Shown: positions 22,322 through 31,420 of the stretch, piece after piece
How positions within the stretch are numbered: position 1 is the first letter of the stretch
Layout: every line of letters starts with the position of its first letter
DNA from: Prorocentrum cordatum
Lineage: Eukaryota > Sar > Dinophyceae > Prorocentrales > Prorocentraceae
NCBI GenBank assembly: GCA_963575745.1
Contig: CAUYUJ010014593.1
Coordinates: 122,001-186,000, forward strand
DNA: 64,000 bases
Direction: 5' to 3'
The notes under the pieces: generated by a model
What the model saw: only the letters and a program-made list of their open reading frames with translations
What the model was told of the DNA's origin: nothing
Database searches by the model: none
Program-made: the position numbers and the translations under genes

Positions 22322-23264
22322 CTCTCTATCTTTCGCTCGCTCTCCTTCCCCTCGCCTGCCCATTCAGGCATCCCTCCGCTATCGCCTCTCTGGGCACTCA
22401 CCCTCGCTCATCTAGGGCCCTTTGCGAACGATGGGGCCGCGCTCGAGCCCCCCCCCCCCCCTGGATGTCGAGCTTGTGCTTGCTCGTCGAGAGCCTCGTC
22501 TCGATGCTCTGCTCATGGTCGAGGTTGTCAAACTCCATCTCGTTGAGTCCGCGGTGCATCGTCTCCCCCGTCTGCTCATCCACCTGCCCAGTTATCATTT
22601 TATGTCGATCACTCGCCCTTCCACCCGAGCCTCGTCGATGTCTCCCATCCCCGTCTCCTCCCCTCTTCCACGTCCCTCCCCTCCCCTAGCTCCTCACTCC
22701 CTCCCTCACCATCCTGATCCTCCCCTCTCGGACCCGTCGATCCCCGCCCCCCCCCCCCCCCCCCCCCCCCCCACCTTCACGTGAGTCTTCTTCAGGGCCT
22801 TGCAGTGGTTCACCACGGCTAAAGCTCTCTGGCAAGCCCTGGGAGCGCAAGGACTAGAGGCGACTGGCGACGTCGAGGAGTTTCGGCGATCGATTCATCC
22901 AAGACGTCACCAATCGACAGGCCGATAGGCAGGATAACGACGTTCAACCAACTAGACATGCAAGGCGCGCAATGTATAAACATGCGCCGTGCGCAAGGGG
23001 CAGAAATGGCAGTCCTCTGTCCAAAAGGCGTGGTCTGGTTCTCTTGTGACCACTTGAAGCCCCCCAAGAGGTCGTCGAAACTCTTCCAGGCATTCGCGCG
23101 CTGCAGGCGCCTCATGCGCGCCTCCCTCTCCAACTTCGAACCCTCGCGGCCGTCTTGCTTCCGTTCGGGCGCATCGCCTACGCTCCCGTACATATATATA
23201 TATATATATATATGGATCTAGCAAATAATACCCACCTCGTGGTCCAACGGCCTTGGGCATCGGT
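21019..23264 (-). CDS. gene X: spliced gene of unknown function
   Basis: Exons on the minus strand: about 23,264-23,236; 23,177-23,054; 22,838-22,775; 22,583-22,461; 21,864-21,679; 21,463 to about 21,361; 21,164-21,019. Borders CGAG|GTGGGT, CAA|GTGGTC and AAG|GTGGGG pair with TAG|G, CAG|G and CAG|G acceptors and keep the frame (phases 1, 2, 0). The last exon ends CAA|GTGAGT. Peptides include KLEREARMRRLQRANAWKSF, LAVVNHCKALKKTHVK, LNEMEFDNLDHEQSIETRLS, GFFKPWAGEIAKCIKELGMW and LLGMSIIGPDEKNNLDACIT. The first exon is charged and helical, and the rest looks soluble. No family is recognised. The ends of the 22,461 and 21,361 exons (ATCCAG before G-runs) lack an obvious GT, so those joins are unsure. 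The start and end of the gene are not located. An exon beginning near 20,330 after CTGCAG is possible. Confidence 0.5.
22155..22345. repeat. (CT)n microsatellite
   Basis: Long CT dinucleotide runs with CGCT and TATCT interruptions, lying between exons of gene X. On the gene's strand it reads GA. Confidence 0.95.
22746..22772. repeat. poly-C tract (poly-G on the coding strand of gene X)
   Basis: A near-pure C run starts directly after the predicted GTGG donor of the 22,838-22,775 exon, so the intron begins with GT then a long G tract. Confidence 0.9.
23190..23215. repeat. (TA)n microsatellite in a gene X intron
   Basis: Short TA run immediately upstream, in the sense direction, of the TAG acceptor of exon 23,177-23,054. 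Confidence 0.9.
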
Positions 23265-23274
23265 GCGCTTGCAA

Positions 23275-24160
23275 TGTCCACATCGGTTGGCGTGCTTCAG
23301 TATCCACATCGGATGGCGTGTCGCAATATCCACATCGCCAGCGTACACATGAGTTGCATACTGGCAGATCTCGCCAGGGCCGCGCGACGCACTGCCGAAC
23401 GATCGATCACTGGCCCGCGCGCATCCACAACACATGTACTATGCGATGGCTATGCGCATGGCACGTGCGATGGCGAGTGCCATGGCGTTCTAGCCATGCA
23501 CGTGCGTATGTATACTCACACGTACACGTGTATATGTGTAGCCATACAAGTAAGATTGTAATTAGAATACATACGTGTACATAATATACATATACGTACA
23601 CATAGATGTATAGAAAGGTGCATGTTCGTGCAAATACATGTATATATACACGCGCGCATATGTATATATGCATGCGCAGTTACACCGCACATGCGAATTA
23701 GTTGACACGCGGGCGCGCGCACTCACACATGTTTGGCCGCCACATCCTGCGCTTTGCGCGCGCGCACCTGCCAGGTGCGCCCGCGTCCCGCGCGCGCATG
23801 TGCGCAGCGTTGCTGTGGTGCAGCTTATACGCACGCGCGCTCGCGCGACACCTTGAAACACGCGCGCACGCACGCGCGCGCACTTTTTTTCACCCTACCC
23901 TGGTCGAAGTATCCACATCGTGCTCGCGCTGATATCTCCATTTCGCCTGCTTGCAAGCGTGCCCGCGGCGCAAAGGTGGTGCCCATATGCGCGGCCCCGC
24001 GCCGCGGGCGCCTGGGCGAAGCGGCCCCGAGGAGTCTCGACGGGGGAAAGGGGGGGGGGAAGGGGGGGGGGCGGCTCGGGGCTGCGTGGATGGCCCGCAT
24101 AAGCCTCGGGGCGCACGCGGGACCACCACAGGCCCCTCGTAGCCCTTGAAGTTTCACTCA
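23275..24160. other. no gene recognised; short repeated words and purine/GC tracts
   Basis: TATCCACATCG or TGTCCACATCG recurs at about 23,277, 23,302, 23,326 and 23,907. The rest is CATGTATA and GCGCGCAC-rich sequence, ending in a G-rich stretch at 24,045-24,070. Confidence 0.4.
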
Positions 24161-24179
24161 CAGTTCAGTGTACGCGCGC

Positions 24180-24930
24180 GCACGCAAACAAAAGAAAACA
24201 CGAACGACAAACAAAAAAAGACATTATAAAACACATGGAGACCACATTCGTTTTTTTATGATATATATATATATATATACACATGAAAAACTGTAAAAAA
24301 CATGGAAAACGCGAAAAACAAGAAAAACTTGAACAACAACACAAAACAAATAAAAACCAAAAAACATGGAAAAACTGGAACAACCGGAAAACCAGGAAAA
24401 CATAATAAACACATGAAACACACATGATAAAACAAAAAAAAACATTGAAAAACGTGAATGAACTGGAAACGGGAAACCGGAAAAACAGGAAAACATTATA
24501 AAAACACTATACAAACATTGAAAAAAACATGCAAAAACCCGGAAACACTATGGAAAAACCATGAAAAACAGGAGCACATGATAAACACATGATGAAAAAA
24601 CAAACAATATATGTATATATATAAATGAAGAAACCGGAAAAACCAAACAAAAACATAAAAAAACGGGAAATCCGGAAAACAACAGTTTAAAACAAAAAAC
24701 CGGAAAAACATGAAAAGCATGAAAAAATGACAAACTACAACAAAACATCACAAAACCATAAATAAAACTGGAAAAAACAAGACAAACATGGAAAACTGAG
24801 AAAAAAGGAGAACGCATAAAAAACATTATGAAACCATAAACAGAAGAATGAAAAACAGGAAAAACAGAAACTGGAAAAATTGGAAAACATGTAAAAACCG
24901 AGAGCACAAAAAAAAAAAAGAGACGCGAAC
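24180..24930. repeat. A-rich degenerate repeat of AAAAACATGG and AAACCGGAAAAAC words
   Basis: About 750 bp of roughly 10-12 bp words built from AAAAAC, CATG and CCGG. Base composition differs sharply from the surroundings. Phe/Leu-rich frames on the opposite strand follow from the composition. Confidence 0.85.
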
Positions 24931-24959
24931 ACGGGTGGAACACGCACAACCCTTCCGAC

Positions 24960-25255
24960 GAACACGGAAAAAAAAAAACATATTTGGACCCCCTGGCGCC
25001 ATTCGATTTGCCATAATGAACCCCAGGCGCCTACAAGATGCATAAAGAACCCCTCCGATCCCCCAGAGCCTTGATAATGTAGCAGCCCCGATATCGTGCG
25101 CCCCCCCCCCCCCCCCCCCTGGCCCTCGAGGGCCTTCAAACTGCAGTTGAAAAGCAAAACTGCGTAGTAGAAATCCGCCAGAGGTGGTCGCGTGCAATCT
25201 GGGATGCACAAGCAGGAAGCCCAGGATCACCTGGGCGGCACTCTCTCTCATGCCA
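24960..25255 (-). other. possible exon fragments
   Basis: The minus strand reads MRESAAQVILGFLLVHP (about 25,240-25,190) with an internal CCCAG|GTGATC that could be a donor, and VGAWGSLWQIEWRQG (about 25,040-24,995). A 19-base C run (25,101-25,119) separates them. Frames cannot be joined with confidence. Confidence 0.2.
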
Positions 25256-25425
25256 GCGTCCCCTTCCCCTCGGTCGGTCGATCGGTCGGTCGGTGCATTG
25301 GTTTTGTTGCCCGTTTCGGGTTCTCGGTTTCGGTCGGTCGGTCAGGTCGGTCGTCGGTCGGTGGGTCGGGCGATCGTTTCTTGGTCGGTCGGTCGGTTCT
25401 CGGTCGGGTCGTTCCGTCGTCGGGG
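25256..25425. repeat. (GGTC)n tetranucleotide repeat
   Basis: Imperfect TCGG/GGTC tetranucleotides with a few GGGTC insertions. Confidence 0.9.
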
Positions 25426-25429
25426 CGGG

Positions 25430-27300
25430 CGTGCTGCGCGCGTGCACATGCGCGCGCGCACGTGCTACGCATGCACGCGAGCACGTGCGCGCAGACTTCC
25501 GCCCAAACACACCTATATAACAATGTGCGTATCATTATTACTCGTATTAATATTATTATTATTATCATTATTTGTATTTTTGTCTTGTTATCATTATTAG
25601 ATACATGTATATTCATATATATACATACATACGTGTATGTATATGTATGTATATATATATATAAAGATATATACATTTATGCATACAGACACACATTTCC
25701 CAGGCGGCAAAGACCAGTGCTCCCCCAGTGCGTTGTTTTCGAGTGCCCTGGGCATGGTGAAGTCAAGATGGCGGGTGTATAAGTATACACATATGTGTAC
25801 ACAGCCATTTGTGCTTGTCTGGTGTATCAACTGCTGTATTATATCTGTAGACCGTGGTTTATATGCGTGAGTGCAGGCCTACTGCAATATATCCATAACC
25901 ATGTTTATAGATGGGCGCGGGTATTGCTACACATATGTGCGTGCTACGTATTTTCACGTGTACAAGTGCGTACACATTCAGTGTCTCTTGGTCGAGTATA
26001 CGTATACGGCGCCAGTGTGGGTGCGTGTTTTTGTGTGTGTGCGTGTGTGAGTGGGTGCGTGTGTGTCTGTGTGTGTGCGCGTGTGTATGTGTGTGGTTTG
26101 CTGCGGACCAGACGCATAGGGAAAACGGTTCCTGTTGTCGAGCGTGCCTTCAGTGTGTGTGTGTGTGTGTATGTGTGTGCCCGTGCGTACGTGTGCGCGC
26201 GTGTGCGTGTGCGTGCATGTGCGCGTTCATCGGGGGCGCCACTACACGCGCAAGCTTTCGCCGATAAACTTGCAAATCAACAGTATCCCACATTCGCCTG
26301 CCGATTGCCCGATTCTCCCTTTCGCCCGCTGTTGGCCTCGGAACTCCAGGGGGGGGGAGCGCGAAGGGCTCGGCCTACTGAAAATAGCTCGGGAGCTTTG
26401 ACTCAAGTGGCCCCGCGCGCACGGGGATCACAGTCAGGCAGGGCGCAAGTCTGGCAACGCACGTCGATCCAGGGCGCCAGTGCACACGAGACCTGAATGC
26501 CTCACAACACCTATCGTTGTCGAGTGCCGCCTGCTGCCCTCGCGCCATGCACATCGCATCCCGCGATCAAACAGCAGGTCGAACCACGTGCTCAAACAAT
26601 CATTCGATGCTTCTCATAACAGATGCACTCCTGCCCAGACGACCCCCGTTCGACCGCGTGCGTTCGATGACTGGCCAACGCCATTGCGCGATGACACAAG
26701 GATTCTAGCACCGATGATCCCGATATCGAGTGAACTGTCGACTTCATTTTCTTGCGGCCTGCCGCTCTGTCGATCTCTCGCGCCAGGGATCTGGCGCGCG
26801 CGAGTCTGCGATCGCCAGCGCCCTCGAAACCATACTCGCGCGTTCGGGCCACATGCCCCAGAGCAATCCCAACCCATGCCATCGCGCCTCTCACTCTCCT
26901 CTGTCCTGAGTTCTCCTCCTCGGGCTTGGTCCCTGCACGCCCCCTCCTCCTAGGTGTGGCCCCCTGCAGTTGTGCAAAGTGCGTGTGCCTGAACCTCCTC
27001 TGTGCTCCAATCTTCCTCTTGCTTCCCCGCGTGCCCCCCGCCGAACATATCATAAGGCTTCCACCTAATCATATGTACATATATATACATATATATATAT
27101 GTCATAAGGCCTCTGACCCCTATTATATCATAAGGCATCCGCCGAATGTAGGATAATGCGTCCGCCTGGTATGTCATAAGGCCTGGTATGTCATAAGGCC
27201 TTCGTCCTAATATATCATAAGGCCTCCACCTACTGTATCATAAGGCCGACCTCCATTGCTCTGGACAAGGACCTCCATTGCTCTGGGAAAAAACGGCCCT
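25430..27300. other. mostly simple sequence, no gene supported
   Basis: Contains ATT-rich (25,530-25,600), TATATG (25,610-25,680) and GT-rich (26,020-26,230) tracts, and repeated CATAAGGC(C/A)T words at 27,045-27,245. The minus strand at 26,600-26,960 is open and somewhat protein-like (AMAWVGIALGHVARTREYGF) but has no motif and no clear splice borders. Confidence 0.4.
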
Positions 27301-27313
27301 GCTCCACGACTAC

Positions 27314-27367
27314 CTTAAGCACGCGCATGCTCACGTCTAGGCGGTACACGTTGATGTCCACATATCC
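27314..27367 (-). CDS. isolated candidate exon, 18 codons
   Basis: An acceptor ATGGCAG|G and a donor CTTAAG|GTAGTC bound a frame reading GYVDINVYRLDVSMRVLK in phase 0 at both ends. The peptide alternates hydrophobic and charged residues like a folded protein. Neighbouring exons were not identified; the upstream minus strand (27,400-27,500) is open but unclear. Confidence 0.3.
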
Positions 27368-28041
27368 CTGCCATTCCCGGTGACACCAACAGAACAGCGA
27401 AGCAACGGGAAGCTCGAGGCCAGCAGCGAACGTGGAGCGAACGTACGTGTGAGTATGGCAGCACGACAAAGTACGTTACGCTGAAATTCCAACGATCGCC
27501 GAACAAAACGGGCATGCCTTCTCAACACCCACCCCCCCGATCCATCCCCCTCTCATTCGTTATCTTCCTCGTGGGGCCGCGCGCGTGACATGCGGCGCCC
27601 GCCCCGCTGGCCCTGGCGAGGGTGAGCATCTCGACTCCGCATGCAGTGGCCTATGACGTTCTTCGTGCAAGCACCTCCCCTGCTGCCGAACGGACGGGCG
27701 CCGATTCCAGAGACTACGAGGACCTGCAGAACCCCTACACAAGACATATCCAGACAACTCCCAGGGATATGTTCAGGGCTGCCGCATGTGTATGTGTATG
27801 TATATACATGTATATATGTATCTGTCTAGGTGCTTGTCAATGTACATCTATGCAAACTTGCATGCATATGCATATATGTGTGTGTCCGTGCGTGTACTGT
27901 GTGTGCATGTGTGTGGGCCTAAATGTGTGTGCATATGCTGATGCGCGTAGTGTGTTACGTGTAGTGTACGTTGTTGTGGCTTATCTGGTATGTTTCCGTG
28001 CGTATGCTAACCATGCGTTGCATGCGGGCCCCCTTTCCCGC

Positions 28042-29117
28042 CTATTCGTCGACGGTGAGGCCGAGGCTGTCCTTGACCCACGCCAGGATCAGCTGGGCCT
28101 CCTTCTTGCTGCCGACGCGCCTCTTGACCGCCAGCTTGATCGTCTCCGTGATGATCAGCTCCGCCGCCTTCGATGGCTCACCCTCGAAGCCGAGGTGGGC
28201 GGCCGTGCCCTCTGAGATGTGGCTGTCCATCTGCTGGACCAGCTGCGACCAGGGCGCGGTGGGCTCCACCTCGCGAATCTGCGCTGTCGAGATCTCCTCC
28301 GTCCGCCTCCTCTTCTTCTTGACCTCGTAGGTCTTGCCTGCTCGGTTGACGAGGCGAACCTGTAGGTCAGGCACCGTGCGCCCTTCGGTCCAGGGCTGGC
28401 CGCCTCCCCGTCCACGTTGTTGGCACCCTCCTCTGGAGCGTACTCCCCCTCGACTCCTGGGAGCTCGACCTTGGTCTCGCCTGCAGCTTCGCCCTCGACC
28501 TCCTCCTCCGCCTCGCCAACTTCTTTTGGCTGCTCCTCCTCGGCTTCCTCTTCCTCCTCCTCCGCCTCCTCCTCCTCCTCGTCGGCCTCTTCCGCCTCTT
28601 CCTCCTCCTCCTCCTGCTCCTCTGCCTCTTCGTCGGCTTCGTTCTTCTCCTGATCGCCGTCGCCGCCGTCGACCTCCAAGACTTCGACCTCGTCCTCCTG
28701 GTCATCCGACTTGCCCATCTTGGCAGCAGGTTTCTTCAGGACACGTGCTGGGCGCTTCATCGGGACATGCGTTGCAGCTGCTGGTTTTGCTCGGCGTGCC
28801 CCTGCTGCTTTGACGGGCGTTGCTTTCGGCGTTGGGCGCGGCTTGGCTACGAGTGCTGGAGGGGTGCTCTCGGACGTGGCATCGGCAATCTCCTCAGACG
28901 TGTTCTTCTACTGCTTCTTCTTCTCCTCGATGGGGCTCGGTGCCACTGGCGGACGCGCTCGCTTCGAGGTGCGCTTCCTATGCTTCTTGTGCTTCTTGTG
29001 CCGACGTGGCGAGGGGGGCCCGCGAGCACCTGTCAAGCTCTTATAGAATGGGAGCTGCTGCACTTTCGAACTCGAGCTTGCGGCGCGCGGTTGCTGCGGC
29101 GGCCTCCCTGGACCCAC
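28042..29117 (-). CDS. protein with KKPAAK motif, long acidic tract and basic C-terminal region; frame broken
   Basis: The C-terminal part (28,400-28,042) reads VRLVNRAGKTYEVKKKRRRT, WSQLVQQMDSHISEGTAAHL and LILAWVKDSLGLTVDE before a TAG stop; it looks well folded but is not recognised. Upstream, MKRPARVLKKPAAKMGKSDD starts at about 28,760. It leads into an almost pure Glu/Asp tract (about residues 25-85) and then a Pro/Gly-rich linker. The two parts are in different frames, joined near 28,395, implying a one-base indel or a very short intron. Further upstream the frame stays open to about 29,117 through a Lys/Arg/His-rich stretch (RRHKKHKKHRKR), except for one TAG (about 28,910) after EEKKKQ. 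A basic-acidic-basic layout suggests a nuclear or chromatin-associated protein, but that is inference. A (CT)n tract precedes the possible acceptor GTCCAG|GG at about 29,116. Confidence 0.5.
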
Positions 29118-29233
29118 GCGCTGGCATGGATCCAGAATGGGTGCGGATCAAGAGAAATGGGGGTCGACGAATTCAGGAGGAGGAGGGGAAGGGGGGGAGG
29201 GAGGGGGGGAGGGAGAGTGAGAGGGAGGGGGAA

Positions 29234-29441
<208 letters not shown>

Positions 29442-29589
29442 TCGGGAGGGGCAGCCAGGCCATCATCAAAAGCCCCCCCCCCCCTCCGTGGAGTGTTCGC
29501 GCGCCTGGTCGGGGTAGTGCTGCAGCATCTGGTCAGACAAGTGCTCGACCTCGTCTCCGTCTTCGAGGCCCTGCCACCCCGTGGCCCCG

Positions 29590-29860
29590 TGCTCCCATGT
29601 TGTTGCTGGTGTTGTGTTAGTGTAGTGTTAGTTCCCCTAGTAGTGTTCGTATTCGTGTTCATGCTCGTGTTGGCGCAGTGTCCGCGTGCTTATAGTATAA
29701 GGGCTCGTGCAGTGCAAGTGTCCGTGTTCGTGTTTGTGCTAGTGTTAACGCTGTGTGTGTACGTGGTAGTGTTTGCGTTAGTGTTGTGCAGTGTGTTAGC
29801 GCTAGTGTCAGTGATCGTGCTAGTGATCCGATGCCACGTGTAGCGTGTAGCTGACCCTTA
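29590..29860. repeat. degenerate GTGTTAGT/GTGTTCGT hexamer-like array
   Basis: GTGTTAGTGT, GTGTCCGTGT and GTGCTAGTG words follow each other at about 6-bp spacing for 270 bp. It is not the plant-type TTTAGGG telomere repeat. Confidence 0.7.
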
Positions 29861-30179
29861 TAGTGTGTTAAGCTGCGCGCATGTGGCTGTGCTCAAGGGG
29901 CCACGCGCCCCCCCCCCCCCTCCCCCGAATTCCTCGATCATGCTGTCTTCGTGCTCCTGGAGCATGTTCCGTTGCCAGTGGACGCACATAATTCTGACCG
30001 ATCGGCATTGCAGGAACCTCGCAAGCGAGGCACGGCACCAGGAGAGAACGTCGAGAAAGAGAGGTAAAGGCTGCTAGGAATACTCCAAACACATACGCAT
30101 ATACATATATATGTTTATATATAGACATATGTCAACAGCTACATATACATACATTCACATACATGTCGGCGGTGCCCGG

Positions 30180-30890
30180 TGCGGAGCGAACCCCCCCCCC
30201 GGTAATCTCTCCTGGGGGGTTTCGAGCTGGCGCCATTCCCGGTGCGAGCCTGCGCGACCCCCCCCCCCGGTAAACACGACCTCCTCTGGTAGGCTGCACG
30301 ACCCCCCCCCCGGTAAGGACGCAACCCCTCCGTAAGCGGCGCGAACCCCAGCCCCGACGCGCGAATCTTACCAGGACGGGCCGGAACACGGCGGCGGCAT
30401 TGCATCCCAGGGCCGTGCCGGAACACGGCGGCACTGTTCTTCTCTACGCGGCCGTGCCGTCGACCCCCCACAGCGGCTCTCGGGAGTTGCGCCGCAGCCT
30501 CTCGCATTGTGGCCACGAGCCACAATACGAGAGGCTGCGGCGGAACAAAGGCGAGCAGACGCGAATAGAGAACACAAGGCGAGCACACGCCACACTTCGA
30601 CAGGGAGCCACCCTTCCCAACCGCCCCCCTGCCCCCCCCAACCCACCCCCCACTCCCACCCCCCCACTCCCACAGGGGGGGGGGGGGGGGGCCAGGTGGA
30701 TGCAGTGCGGCCTGCGCGAAACCCCCCAGTAAAGCGACAGGGGAGGACCCAATGCGGCCTGCACGAACCCCCCCGGTAAAGCGGCAAGGGGGGGGTGTTC
30801 TAAGCCGCTGGCGGCGCCCGGCGCGGGCTGCACGAAACCCCCCGGTAGTGCGCGAAACCCCCCGGTAGTGCTGGGGGGGGGGTTCGTGCC
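30180..30890. repeat. dispersed GC(G/A)CGA(A)-C-run-GGTAA motif, about eight copies
   Basis: GCGAAC or GCACGAA followed by 6-11 C and then GGTAA or GGTAG recurs at about 30,185, 30,256, 30,297, 30,715, 30,761, 30,832 and 30,848, with an inverted copy (G-run then TTCGTGCC) at about 30,880. Only the C-run length varies much. Confidence 0.75.
30487..30545. repeat. near-perfect inverted repeat (24-bp stem, 5-nt loop)
   Basis: Arms 30,490-30,513 and 30,519-30,542 (CGCCGCAGCCTC...TTGTGGC and its complement) pair with a single C/A mismatch around a CACGA loop. Pairing extends three more bases beyond one G/G mismatch. Transcribed from the minus strand, the mismatch would be a G-U wobble. Confidence 0.85.
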
Positions 30891-31139
30891 ACGGCGCACC
30901 GCCGACATACATGCATATATATATATATATATATATATATACAAGGGGGAGGAGCAGGAAGATAAGCCGCGCCCGACCTCCGCAGACCCTCCTACGATCC
31001 ACCTGCATCATACACGCACACGACAAGCGAGAACACGGATCAGCGTTCGGCCGAGTGTTGATCCCTACCAGAACGGTCGAAACCCGTGGCCTCTCATCTC
31101 TTCAGCTGTGCGAGTGTGTTCTCTGCTGATGCCGTGCCT

Positions 31140-31240
31140 CCTCCTCCTTCGTCTCCTCCTCCTCCTCCTCCTCATCTTTGTCCTCCTGCTCTTCCTCCTG
31201 CTCCACCTCCTCCTCCTCCTCCTCCTCCTCCTCTTCCGCA
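31140..31240. repeat. (CTC)n microsatellite
   Basis: CTC/CCT triplets on the plus strand. Its complement reads GAG toward the 3' side of gene Y. Confidence 0.9.
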
Positions 31241-31420
31241 TCCTCCTCCCAGTGCTATTCCTTCCCCTCCTCTTCCCTATCCCTTCTCATGCTTTTGTCT
31301 ATCGTAGGATCTGCATCAGTTTCCTCGTCATCCTCGCTTCACCTTTCCTCGTTCTCCTCGTCGTGATCACCGCCCTCGCCATTCCTCCTGGCTGCAGGCT
31401 GGCCCCTGCGCATCGCGCAC

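Noticed and set aside
29590-29860. Interstitial telomere repeat
   Set aside because: The words are GTGTTAGT/GTGTTCGT with irregular length and do not match TTTAGGG on either strand.
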